Source: Streptomyces hokutonensis (GTDB lineage: Bacteria; Actinomycetota; Actinomycetes; Streptomycetales; Streptomycetaceae). Taken from it: DNA of 64,000 bases. This document shows positions 51,418-59,408 of the stretch, piece after piece (within the stretch, counting starts at the first letter, position 1; each line of letters starts with the position of its first letter). The notes beneath the pieces are model-generated. The model worked only from the letters and a program-made list of their open reading frames with translations. It made no database searches and had not been told where the DNA came from. The position numbers were made by a program, and so were the translations under genes. Where the stretch lies: contig NZ_BARG01000086.1 of the NCBI RefSeq assembly GCF_000376565.1, positions 1 to 64,000 of the forward strand, read 5' to 3'.

Positions 51418-52152
51418 GTGGACAAAGTAGTCGAGAGCGCCGCCGCGGCCGTCCGGGACATCGCTGACGGAGCCAGCATCGCGGTGGGCGGGTTCGGGAC
51501 GGCAGGGGTTCCCTGGGAGCTGGTGGCGGCGCTCCTCGACCAGGGCGCGAAGGACCTCACCGTCGTGACCAACAACTGTGGCGTCAACGGCGTCGGGCTG
51601 GTGCGGCTGCTCCAGGAGCACCGCATCAGCAAGGTCATCGCGTCCTACTTCGGCCAGAACCTGGAGTTCGCCCGCCAGTACCTGACCGGCGAGATCGAGG
51701 TCGAACTGACGCCCCAGGGCACGCTGGCCGAGCGCCTGCGTGCCGGCGGTGCGGGGATCGCGGCCTTCTTCACTCCGACCGGAGTGGGCACGGTGGTGGC
51801 CGAGGGAGGACTCCCTCGGCGCTACGGCGCGGACGGCGTGGTCGCCGTCGCGTCGCCGCCGAAGGAGGTCCGCACTTTCACGGTGAGGGGTCGTGCCAGG
51901 GACTGCGTTCTGGAGGAGAGCATCGTCACCGACTACGCCTTCGTCAGGGCGGCGGTCGCGGACCGTCATGGCAACGCCGTCTTCCATGCCGCGGCGATGA
52001 ACTTCAATCCGGACGTGGCGATGGCAGGGCGCGTCACGGTCGTCGAGGCGGAACGGGTGGTGGAAGCCGGCGAGATCGATCCCGACGCTGTGCACCTTCC
52101 GGGTGTCTTCGTCCAGACCGTGATTGCCGCGGACGCCGGGAGGACCGAGTGA
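51418..52152 (+). CDS. CoA-transferase subunit A
   Basis: 244 aa. Alpha subunit of the SCOT family: IAVGGFGTAGVPWELVAALL, VVTNNCGVNGVGL, QGTLAERLRAGGAGIAAFFTP. It forms a heteromer with the next gene, which it overlaps by 4 bases. The family resemblance to the 28141-28812 subunit is plain but the middle section differs, so the acyl acceptor is probably different. It is expected to make the CoA thioester of a ring-cleavage product from succinyl-CoA or acetyl-CoA. Confidence 0.88.
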   Translation: MDKVVESAAAAVRDIADGASIAVGGFGTAGVPWELVAALLDQGAKDLTVVTNNCGVNGVGLVRLLQEHRISKVIASYFGQNLEFARQYLTGEIEVELTPQGTLAERLRAGGAGIAAFFTPTGVGTVVAEGGLPRRYGADGVVAVASPPKEVRTFTVRGRARDCVLEESIVTDYAFVRAAVADRHGNAVFHAAAMNFNPDVAMAGRVTVVEAERVVEAGEIDPDAVHLPGVFVQTVIAADAGRTE

Positions 52153-52817
52153 GGATCGGCTGGACGCGCCAGGAGATGGCCGCGCGGGCCGCGCAGGAGC
52201 TGCGCGACGGCGAATGCGTCAACCTCGGTATCGGGCTGCCCACCCAGGTACCCCAGTTCCTGGAGCCGGGCGTCCATGTAGTGGTCCACAGCGAGAACGG
52301 CGTCCTGGCCGTCGGGCCGTATCCCGAGCACGGCCAGGGCGACCCGGAAGTGATCAACGCCGGCACCGAGCAGGTGACGACGTTGCCGGGCGCGGCGTTC
52401 TTCTCCTCCTCGATGTCGTTCGCCATGATCCGCGGGGGCCACGTGAACACCACGATCCTTGGCGGAATGCAGGTCTCGGCCACCGGCGATCTCGCCAACT
52501 GGATGGTCCCGGGCCTCATGGTGAAGGGGATGGGCGGGGCGATGGACCTGGTGAACGGCGCCGGTCGTGTCATCGTCCTCATGGAGCACGTGGCCAAGGA
52601 CGGTTCGCCCAAGCTGCTGCCCCGGTGCACCCTCCCGCTCACAGGGCGAGGAGTGGTCGACCGGATCATCACCGATCTCGGTGTGCTGGACGTGACAGCG
52701 CAGGGGCTGCGGTTGGTCGAGCTGGCTCCGGGCGTCGACCTCGGCTACGTGCTCGGCGTCACCGCGGCTCCGGTGATCGTGGCCCCGCAGCTCGCCGACA
52801 GCCGTGAGGGGGTCTAG
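52149..52817 (+). CDS. CoA-transferase subunit B
   Basis: 222 aa. NLGIGLPTQVPQFLEPGVHV and the catalytic Glu in HSENGVLAVGP, then EVINAGTEQVTTLPGAAFF, as in SCOT beta subunits. It is the last gene of the ABC operon and is followed by a strong hairpin terminator 9 bases after the stop. The start codon is GTG. Confidence 0.88.
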   Translation: MRIGWTRQEMAARAAQELRDGECVNLGIGLPTQVPQFLEPGVHVVVHSENGVLAVGPYPEHGQGDPEVINAGTEQVTTLPGAAFFSSSMSFAMIRGGHVNTTILGGMQVSATGDLANWMVPGLMVKGMGGAMDLVNGAGRVIVLMEHVAKDGSPKLLPRCTLPLTGRGVVDRIITDLGVLDVTAQGLRLVELAPGVDLGYVLGVTAAPVIVAPQLADSREGV

Positions 52818-52826
52818 CTCGGAACC

Positions 52827-52866
52827 GGAGCCGTGTCACACCATCTGTCGGGTGTGACACGGCTCC
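52827..52866. terminator. Strong bidirectional hairpin terminator
   Basis: A perfect 16-bp stem is formed by GGAGCCGTGTCACACC (52827-52842) and its complement (52851-52866), with an 8-base loop. It lies just after the CoA-transferase operon and before the converging cupin gene, so it can end both transcripts. No U-tract follows. Confidence 0.85.
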
Positions 52867-53007
52867 GCTGTCTTCCTGGGCAGCCCGGCTGTCTCAGGTG
52901 GTGACGTGTCTCGTTGTGGCGGCTCGCGGTGAGGTGGCCGACGCGTCGGCACTGTGCGGTCGGTGGCGCGTGAGACGGCCGACCGGTGCCTCGATGGTGC
53001 GGGGCGT

Positions 53008-53787
53008 TCAGGCTTCCGGGGCGAGTTCGATCAGGTCGCCGGGAGCGACTGTCACGAACATCATCCATCTGTCTCCGCGGCCCCGGGTGACATGGCCGGC
53101 TCCGGTCACGTCGTCGATGAGCGCGACGTCACCGGTCACCGGGTGGGTGAGGGTGCCGTCGCCGGTCTCGTTCTCACCGCTGCCGTTCAGGGTGATGCCG
53201 AACTGCCGGCGCGGACCGTTGTGCCACACGCCCGGAGTGCGGCCGTCCAGTCCGTAGTCGCGTCGGGTGACAAAGGCTCCGATCGACGTCGGCCACTTGT
53301 CGACCGGCGGTACCGAACCGAGGGACCACGGCCACCGCAAGGGCTCGGAGCGTGAGCGCCCGCCGTCGTCGTATATCCACGTCAGAAGGGGGCGGCCGGG
53401 CCGAGGGTCCTGGTCGGAGCTGACCTCGATGAGCCCTGGTTCCGGCACCCATCCCGGAGTGGCGACGAAGAACAGCCAGGCGTCGTCCGGCCACGTGAGA
53501 CTGACGCTGTCGGCAGCGTCGACATCGAAGCACACGACGTCGCCGGCACCGAGTTCGGTGACAGGATGCCCGGCGACGGACAGCTCGATGTGGCCGGACA
53601 GCACCACGACCAGGTGGCAGCCGAGTGCCGGCAGCGCGGGCATGTCGTCCGCCCGAAGCCGGGCGAGCCAGAAGCGCGATGCCGGGATGACGTCGTACGG
53701 ACCCTTGTCCCTGGCATCGCGGTAGGGGAGAAGCACCTGACGCACATCCGCGGCTCCGGAGACGTCAGTGACGTGCAGTACGCGCAC
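53008..53787 (-). CDS. Cupin-domain protein
   Basis: 259 aa from GTG 53787, one base after the FAH-hydrolase stop. Two beta-rich cupin-like halves: LVVVLSGHIELSVAGHPVTELGAGDVVCFDV (about 60-95) and FGITLNGSGENETGDGTLTHPVTGD (about 190-220). Metal ligands typical of cupin dioxygenases (His-x-His) are not evident, so a sensing, isomerase or binding role is as likely as catalysis. It is the third gene of the minus-strand operon with flavin reductase and FAH hydrolase. Confidence 0.7.
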   Translation of the reverse strand: MRVLHVTDVSGAADVRQVLLPYRDARDKGPYDVIPASRFWLARLRADDMPALPALGCHLVVVLSGHIELSVAGHPVTELGAGDVVCFDVDAADSVSLTWPDDAWLFFVATPGWVPEPGLIEVSSDQDPRPGRPLLTWIYDDGGRSRSEPLRWPWSLGSVPPVDKWPTSIGAFVTRRDYGLDGRTPGVWHNGPRRQFGITLNGSGENETGDGTLTHPVTGDVALIDDVTGAGHVTRGRGDRWMMFVTVAPGDLIELAPEA

Positions 53788-53788
53788 T

Positions 53789-54724
53789 TCAGGCCTGGAC
53801 CGTTACGGGCGTGTACTTGCCGCTGAGCTGTGGCGGAGTGCCTTGGAGGCCGGCCAGGGCACGGTCGTGACGCGTCTCGCGCTTCCAGGTGCGCTTGAGG
53901 TCGTCCTGGACGTCGATGCGCAGCCGGCCAAGGTTGCCGACCTCCAGTTCGACGAGGTCACCGTCCATGAGCGGGTGCAGGCCGCCATGGGTGGTTCCGG
54001 TGGCCACCAGGTCACCGGGTTCGAGGGTGTGCAGCGAGGAGACGAACGCGATCGACTCGGCGATGCTGTAGGCCATGTCGTCGGTGTTGAAGTCCTGCAT
54101 CAGTCTGCCGTTGGTCCACAGGCGCACCGGCAGGTTCTGCGGGTCCGGCACCTCGTCGGCGGTCACCAAGAAGGGACCGATCGGGCAGAAGGTCTCCCGG
54201 GACTTCATCTGGTAGAAGGCGTTCTGGCGGGGCGGGATGCCTCGGGCGGAACCGTCGATGAGGTTGGTGTACCCGAAGACGTAGGTCATCGCTTCGTCGA
54301 CGGAGACATTGTGGGCTCGTCGCCCGATGACGACGGCGAGCTCGGCCTCGCCCTCGAATACCGTCGCGGGGATGTCGGGAAGCACCATCCGGTCGCCGTG
54401 CCCGACGATCGAGTGGGGTGTCTTGGCGAAACCGTTGATGGGGGGCCGTTCGGTGGCTCCTTCTATGTAGTTGCGTGCCATGCAGTCGATGTTCAGCGGC
54501 CTCGGGACCGGGGGGCGGACGCGGACGGAGTCCAGTGGGACGCCAGTACCTTGTTCGGCCGCCTCCCGGATCTTGTCCTGGAACTCCGACCACCGGGTGA
54601 TGACGGTCGTCAGCAGTTCCTGCGGGTGAGCCGGTGACAGATCGGCGACAGCGCCGCTTACGTCGACGACGGAGTCGCCGTCGAATACGCCGAGCCGGAA
54701 GTCGTTGAAGAACAGGAGCTTCAC
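53789..54724 (-). CDS. Fumarylacetoacetate hydrolase-family protein (1)
   Basis: 311 aa from GTG 54724, overlapping the flavin reductase stop (GTGA). FAH fold from about residue 75: NYIEGATERPP, VFEGEAELAVVIGRRAHNVS with the metal-binding Glu pair, NLIDGSARG and PGDLVATGTTHGG. The family includes meta-cleavage-product hydrolases, hydratases and decarboxylases acting on 2-oxo-acids, fitting an extradiol pathway. Operon partners are a flavin reductase and a cupin; control is through operator C. Confidence 0.88.
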   Translation of the reverse strand: MKLLFFNDFRLGVFDGDSVVDVSGAVADLSPAHPQELLTTVITRWSEFQDKIREAAEQGTGVPLDSVRVRPPVPRPLNIDCMARNYIEGATERPPINGFAKTPHSIVGHGDRMVLPDIPATVFEGEAELAVVIGRRAHNVSVDEAMTYVFGYTNLIDGSARGIPPRQNAFYQMKSRETFCPIGPFLVTADEVPDPQNLPVRLWTNGRLMQDFNTDDMAYSIAESIAFVSSLHTLEPGDLVATGTTHGGLHPLMDGDLVELEVGNLGRLRIDVQDDLKRTWKRETRHDRALAGLQGTPPQLSGKYTPVTVQA

Positions 54725-55269
54725 GCGTTGTCCCTTCGGGGTTGGTCGAGGTCGGTGGGGACGAACCGGCCGTACTGGCCTCGGAAGAAGACCAGAGCCC
54801 GTCCGTCCTGTGCGGAGGCGAGATCCAGCACCCGTGCGACCGCGATGGTGTGGTCGCCGGCGTCGTGCTCGGTGACCAGCTCGCAGTCGAGCCAGGCGAT
54901 CGCGTCGTCGAGCGCCGGCCCGGCGTCGCGGTGGTGCCAGCTGATTCCGGCGAATCGATCCGTGCCGGCTCGCGAGAACTGCCGTGAGATCTGTTCGTGA
55001 TGCGATGCCAGCACGCTGACGCAGAAGCGCTGCTCGCGTCGGATCTGCGGCCAGGTGCTCGATGTGCGAGCGGCACACACCGCGATCAAGGGCGGGTCGA
55101 GCGAGACGGAGGTGATCGAGTTGGCCGCCATCCCCACGGGCTGACCGGGGGTGTCGGCTGCGAGCACCACCACCCCCGTGGGGAGATGGCCGAGCACGGT
55201 GCGGAACTCGCTCGGGTCGATGGTCCTGGAGGCTGAGAAGTTGGCGACTCGTTCACTTTGCGGTGACAT
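54721..55269 (-). CDS. Flavin reductase (HpaC-like)
   Basis: 182 aa from ATG 55269. Flavin_reduct domain: TGVVVLAADTPGQPVGMAANSITSVSLDPPL, LASHHEQISRQF, HTIAVARVLDL. It reduces FMN/FAD with NAD(P)H for a partner monooxygenase; the likely partner is the acyl-CoA-dehydrogenase-fold enzyme at 44779-46026. It heads the minus-strand operon. Operator C begins seven bases upstream of its start codon and so covers the ribosome-binding region; no strong GGAGG is visible. Confidence 0.88.
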   Translation of the reverse strand: MSPQSERVANFSASRTIDPSEFRTVLGHLPTGVVVLAADTPGQPVGMAANSITSVSLDPPLIAVCAARTSSTWPQIRREQRFCVSVLASHHEQISRQFSRAGTDRFAGISWHHRDAGPALDDAIAWLDCELVTEHDAGDHTIAVARVLDLASAQDGRALVFFRGQYGRFVPTDLDQPRRDNA

Positions 55270-55275
55270 GTCTGT

Positions 55276-55300
55276 ATTCCATCTGCCGGAATCTGATTCC
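55276..55300. promoter_or_regulatory. IclR-type 25-bp operator, copy C
   Basis: ATTCCATCTGCCGGAATCTG followed by ATTCC: three half-sites (ATTCC, GGAAT, ATTCC) within 25 bases. It lies between the divergent flavin reductase operon and the IclR regulator, immediately before the reductase start. Copies A and B head the other two operons of this cluster. Confidence 0.8.
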
Positions 55301-55472
55301 AAAAAGATTAGTGACGTGTTTCATGGCCGTCAAGGGTGGCGGGGGATCGCCGCGTGGAGGTGGGCGCGACAAGGCGGCTCCTCGACGAGGAACCGATCCA
55401 GGACACGATGGTCCGCACCAGGTGCTACGAGGGCGGCGCCGGGTCAGTATCCTGTGGTGGATCGGAGGTCAT

Positions 55473-56303
55473 GTGAAGGAAGAAGGCTCGTCTTCGGCTG
55501 GTTCGCCCGGCGAGGGTCGGGATGTCGGGCATGTGCGGGCGGTGCAGCGGGCGGCTCGGATCATGACGGCGCTGACTGAGCATCCGTACCCGTTGGGCAT
55601 AGTGGAGTTGGCGAAGTTCGTGGGGCTGTCCCCGGGCAGCGTTCACCGGTTGCTGGCGACGTTGGTCAGTGTGGGGTGGGTGGAGCAGAACTCGCGGACC
55701 AGCAAGTATCGGCTGGGGATGGGCGCTGTGGGCATCGGCAGTGTTGCGCTGGTCAGCAACCCTGTCGTGCAGGACAGCCGCGGGCATCTGGCGCGGGTCG
55801 CTCAGTGGTCCGGTCATGACGCGGTGCTGAGCACGCTCGTCGGTGGCAAGACGGTGCAGTTGGCGCGTTCGGCCGGTGTGAACACGGAGCTCATCGAGTT
55901 CGAGCCGGGGCACCCGCAGCCTGCTCATGCGATGGCCGACGGGAAGCTGTTGCTGGCGTACCTGCCGGAGGACGAGGTCCGTGATGCCGTCGGGACCGAG
56001 GAGTGGCGGCGTTTCACCCGGAACACGATCACCGATCTCGACCGGATGCGGCGTGAGTTCGAGGAGATCCGGGCGCAGGGGTACGCGGTCGACAATTTCG
56101 AGAGGTTCGACACCGGGCGGGGGATCGCTGTTCCGGTGGTGGATTCGGGTGGGCGTCCGCTGGCGGCCATGATGTGTCTGGGCAAGCTGGATCCGGCTCA
56201 GGACGCGGAGTTGGTGCAGCAACTGCAGTCGGTGGCGCGTGAGATGTCCGACCGTTTGAACGCGACCGGAGACCTGCCCTCGTCATCGCTGGAACCGACC
56301 TAG
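55473..56303 (+). CDS. IclR-family regulator of the 40-55 kb catabolic cluster
   Basis: 276 aa from GTG 55473, with GGAGG at 55464-55468; the frame is open back to 55263 without a ribosome site. N-terminal winged helix (about 20-85): RAARIMTALTEHPYPLGIVE, LSPGSVHRLLATLVSVGWV. The C-terminal effector domain (about 95-260) has VVDSGGRPLAAM. It is divergent from the flavin reductase operon across operator C, so it is the natural candidate for the protein binding copies A, B and C. The effector is probably the imported aromatic substrate or an intermediate. Confidence 0.9.
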   Translation: MKEEGSSSAGSPGEGRDVGHVRAVQRAARIMTALTEHPYPLGIVELAKFVGLSPGSVHRLLATLVSVGWVEQNSRTSKYRLGMGAVGIGSVALVSNPVVQDSRGHLARVAQWSGHDAVLSTLVGGKTVQLARSAGVNTELIEFEPGHPQPAHAMADGKLLLAYLPEDEVRDAVGTEEWRRFTRNTITDLDRMRREFEEIRAQGYAVDNFERFDTGRGIAVPVVDSGGRPLAAMMCLGKLDPAQDAELVQQLQSVAREMSDRLNATGDLPSSSLEPT

Positions 56304-56364
56304 CCCGCGGCAGGGACCGGCTGCTGAGCGAGCGTCTCTCCTGCCGGCATGCGGCGAACGCGGC

Positions 56365-58806
56365 CTACAGGGTCGCGTTGTCCCACAATGCGGCAAAGGC
56401 GGCTTCTGGTGCCGGAAGGGCCGTGATCGATTCTTCCGCCCAGATGGTCTTGCCCGTCTGGTGGTAGCGGCTTCCCCACCGTTTGGAGAGCTGGGCCACC
56501 AGGAACAGGCCGCGGCCACCCTCGTCGCCGGCGCGCGCCCGCCGTAGCCGGGGCTGGGTGTTGCTGCTGTCGGTGACCTCGCACACCAGCGTCGCGTCGT
56601 CGTGGAACAGGCGCAGGCCGATGGTGCCGCCCGCGTAGCGAATCGCGTTGGTGACCAGCTCACTGACGATCAGTTCGGTGCTGAAGGCCATGTGGTCGAG
56701 CTCCCACGCGGCCAGTTGTCCGGTGACGGCCTTGCGCGCGTCGGTGACCACGGCGGGATCGTCGGGAAAGGTCCAGTCGGCGATGGCGGACGCGGGGATC
56801 CTCCGGGTGCGGGCCAGGAGGAGCGCCATGTCGTCACGGGACGGCGTCTCGGTGAGCTCGTCCAGCACAGCCTGGCCGATGTCCTTCAATGCCCCGTCTT
56901 CGCGGCACAGCGACGAAAGCCGGTCCAGAAGGTCTTGGGTGCCCCGGTCGATGTCGTCGGACCGGGCACGGACCAGGCCGTCGGTGTAGAGCGCCAGCGT
57001 GCTGTCGGGTTCCAGGTCGACCGCGGTCTCCTCGAAAGGCATGCCGCCCACTCCGAGCGGCGGCCCCGGGGAGACTGTGATCAGGCGGCCCGTTCCGTCG
57101 GGCCGGATCACGGCAGGGGGCGGATGCCCCGCAGAGGCGACGGAACAGGCGCCGGTGACCGGGTCGTACAGCGCGTACAGACAGGTGGCGCCGATGGAGT
57201 CCTTGAGCTGAGGGTCTACTTCGTCGGCGAGTTGCTGGACGAGATCGTCGAGATGGCTGAGGAGCTCGCCGGGTGGGAACTCCAGGTCGGCCAGAGTGTG
57301 GATCGCGGTCCGCAAGCGGCCCATGGTGGCAGCGGCGTGCAGTCCGTGCCCCGTGACGTCGCCGACGACGAACGCCACCCGCAGGGACGGCAGCGGGACG
57401 ACGTCGAACCAGTCGCCGCTGATGTCCGCCCCACCGCCCGCGGGTACGTAGCGGCCGGCCGACTCCGCCGTCGTCGTCCGCGTGACGGCCCTGGGCAGCA
57501 ACCGCTGTTGCAACGCGACCGCGGCCCGATGCTCACGGGTGTATCGGCGGGCGTTGTCCAGACTCAGCGCGGCACGTGCGGCGATGTCGAACAGGAGGTC
57601 CGCGTCCTCCTGCTGAAAAGGCTCGGGCCGGACGGTCCGCCAGACCGCGACGACGCCCAGAAAATGGCCCCGCGCGAACAGCGGGGCGATGACGGCCGAG
57701 TGTCCCTTCGCGGGCAGCATCGACCGGATCAGTTGCGGGTCCTCGAGGAGGTCCGCCATCTCCTGCCGCGTGGCGTTGAAGACCTTGTCGCCGTGCAGGG
57801 CCGCTCGGCGGACGTGGGCCGTGTCCGGGAGGTTCGGGATCACGCCGCCCACGGGGATGAGCTCGTCGGGCCAGGAGCCGTCGGACGAGGCCACGGCGAC
57901 CCGGCGCAGGGACCAAGGGCCGCCGGGGAGAAGCCCCTTGGGGGTCTCGTCGCCGTTGAGCACCGAGTCGACTATCTCCACCGCGGCCAGGTCCCCGAGG
58001 GCCGGTACGAGCACGCTCGCGATGTCCTGGGCGGTCCGCGTCACGTCCAGTGAAGCGCCGATGCTGTTCGACGCCTGATGACTCACCTCGGTACGGCGCC
58101 GGGCACGTTGCTGTTCGGTGTTGTCGATGAAGAGCGCGGCGACTCCGGTCGGCCGGGCGTACCCGTCCTCCAGGCGGAACGCGGAGAGGGAGAAGGATCG
58201 CTCCCCCTTGGACGTGTCGCCCGCACGCATGCGCTGCTCTCCCGCGACCTGCGCCACCCCGGTCTCCAGTACCCGGCGCAGCCGCGTCTCGACCTCGTGC
58301 GCGTCGTCCGCGCAGATCACGTCCGCCAGGTGCTCGCCCGCGTGCAGGGGAGGCCACGCGAACATCCCCGGGGTGCCGTTGGTGCGGACGACCTTCAGCC
58401 CGGTGTCGAAGAGGGCGATCCCCAGCTGCTTCTGGGCGAGCAGGGCATGCAGGAAGGCCGAGCCCTGTTCCCGCGCCTCTGCTTCCGCCGGGGGCGTCAT
58501 GACCAGGGCGATCTCGGAGGAGTCGCCCAGAGGGACTTGGGTGACCGTCAGTTCGACCGGTTCTGCGGAGCCGTGCCGGAAGAGGGTCGTGCCGCGGCTC
58601 GTGAGGGGGAGGCTCCCCTCCGCCACGTCGCGGGTCGGTCGGGAGGGATCTTCGAGCAGCGTGGCGATCGGCCGCCCGCACACCTCCGCGACCGCGGACC
58701 CCAGCAGCTCGGCGGCCGTACCCGAGCACCGCCGCACGACTCCCGCGCGGTCGAGCAGGATGACGCCCACCTCGCCGGCCGTGCCCCGCTCACTCAGGTT
58801 CGCCAT
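56365..58806 (-). CDS. PAS-GAF-SpoIIE-HATPase signalling protein
   Basis: 813 aa from ATG 58806, with GAGGTGG upstream. Two PAS-like domains (about 8-115 and 120-240), a GAF domain (about 255-435), a PP2C/SpoIIE phosphatase domain (about 455-670) with metal-binding Asp in DISGDWFDVV, DVTGHGLHAA, YTDGLVRARS and RDDMALLLAR, then an anti-sigma-type HATPase domain (about 680-800) with ELIVSELVTNAIRYA. Such proteins are common in Streptomyces and act in partner-switching control of sigma factors through phosphorylated STAS antagonists. No cognate sigma or STAS gene is in the window. Confidence 0.9.
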   Translation of the reverse strand: MANLSERGTAGEVGVILLDRAGVVRRCSGTAAELLGSAVAEVCGRPIATLLEDPSRPTRDVAEGSLPLTSRGTTLFRHGSAEPVELTVTQVPLGDSSEIALVMTPPAEAEAREQGSAFLHALLAQKQLGIALFDTGLKVVRTNGTPGMFAWPPLHAGEHLADVICADDAHEVETRLRRVLETGVAQVAGEQRMRAGDTSKGERSFSLSAFRLEDGYARPTGVAALFIDNTEQQRARRRTEVSHQASNSIGASLDVTRTAQDIASVLVPALGDLAAVEIVDSVLNGDETPKGLLPGGPWSLRRVAVASSDGSWPDELIPVGGVIPNLPDTAHVRRAALHGDKVFNATRQEMADLLEDPQLIRSMLPAKGHSAVIAPLFARGHFLGVVAVWRTVRPEPFQQEDADLLFDIAARAALSLDNARRYTREHRAAVALQQRLLPRAVTRTTTAESAGRYVPAGGGADISGDWFDVVPLPSLRVAFVVGDVTGHGLHAAATMGRLRTAIHTLADLEFPPGELLSHLDDLVQQLADEVDPQLKDSIGATCLYALYDPVTGACSVASAGHPPPAVIRPDGTGRLITVSPGPPLGVGGMPFEETAVDLEPDSTLALYTDGLVRARSDDIDRGTQDLLDRLSSLCREDGALKDIGQAVLDELTETPSRDDMALLLARTRRIPASAIADWTFPDDPAVVTDARKAVTGQLAAWELDHMAFSTELIVSELVTNAIRYAGGTIGLRLFHDDATLVCEVTDSSNTQPRLRRARAGDEGGRGLFLVAQLSKRWGSRYHQTGKTIWAEESITALPAPEAAFAALWDNATL

Positions 58807-59108
58807 GGGCCACCTCACCTGCGGCAGGCGCCGCAGCATCCATCCAAGTATGTATCGGTGGCCGCGAGGCCCGCCAGCGAACCGCATCTGTGCCCCGCCG
58901 CACATCAAGGGGCATGCGGGTTCCGTCCCCACGATTCCCCGCTGTTTTGTTAAGCAGAACGGTAGTCCCGACAACGAGGACAGGTTCGGGTTTTGGGGGT
59001 ATCGTCATCGCTCGCACCAGCAGACTGAGCGGACACTGTGGGCGCAACGCCGCTCCCCGGGCGTCTGCCGCCGGCTGTGCTCGCCATATCCCCGCGTGGA
59101 GACATCCC
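58807..59108. other. Divergent promoter region
   Basis: This 302-base region separates the SpoIIE gene (minus) from the DUF485 gene (plus). It has a locally AT-rich stretch near 58940-59000 (GTTTTGTTAAGC, GGGTTTTGGGGG) where promoters are likely. No gene and no copy of the operators described elsewhere was found. Confidence 0.4.
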
Positions 59109-59408
59109 ATGCACGAAGGCATTTACCTGCAGCCGGCGCAGGAAAATTCAGGACCGAAACATTCATCCGGCGGCCACGGAGTTCCTCGCAGGAAGCGGCA
59201 CCTGGAGACCAGATACCTGGCTCCCAACATCGCGCTCCTCGGGATCGAGATCATCTTCGGTACGTCCAGGAGTCTGTCAGGCAACCGCGTCTTCGGCGCA
59301 TCGGGCATTCCCCTGGGGATCCTCCTGTGCCTGACTCAGGTGGCGACTCTCCTGGTCACCCTGCATCGCCTGGACAGAAGAAGCAGACGCGAGGAAACGA
59401 CATGGTGA
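59109..59408 (+). CDS. DUF485 small membrane protein (second copy)
   Basis: 99 aa from ATG 59109 with GGAGA upstream; the open frame extends upstream without a ribosome site. Two hydrophobic helices (about 38-55 and 65-85) and charged ends, including a basic C-terminal HRLDRRSRREE, similar to the 9838-10200 product (ARRFDRR). It overlaps the symporter start by 7 bases. Role: partner of the symporter, otherwise unknown. Confidence 0.75.
   Translation: MHEGIYLQPAQENSGPKHSSGGHGVPRRKRHLETRYLAPNIALLGIEIIFGTSRSLSGNRVFGASGIPLGILLCLTQVATLLVTLHRLDRRSRREETTW

Noticed and set aside
58118..59401. Upstream extension of the second symporter frame
   Set aside because: Overlaps the SpoIIE gene on the other strand and the DUF485 gene. 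The symporter starts at 59402 behind GAGGAAA.
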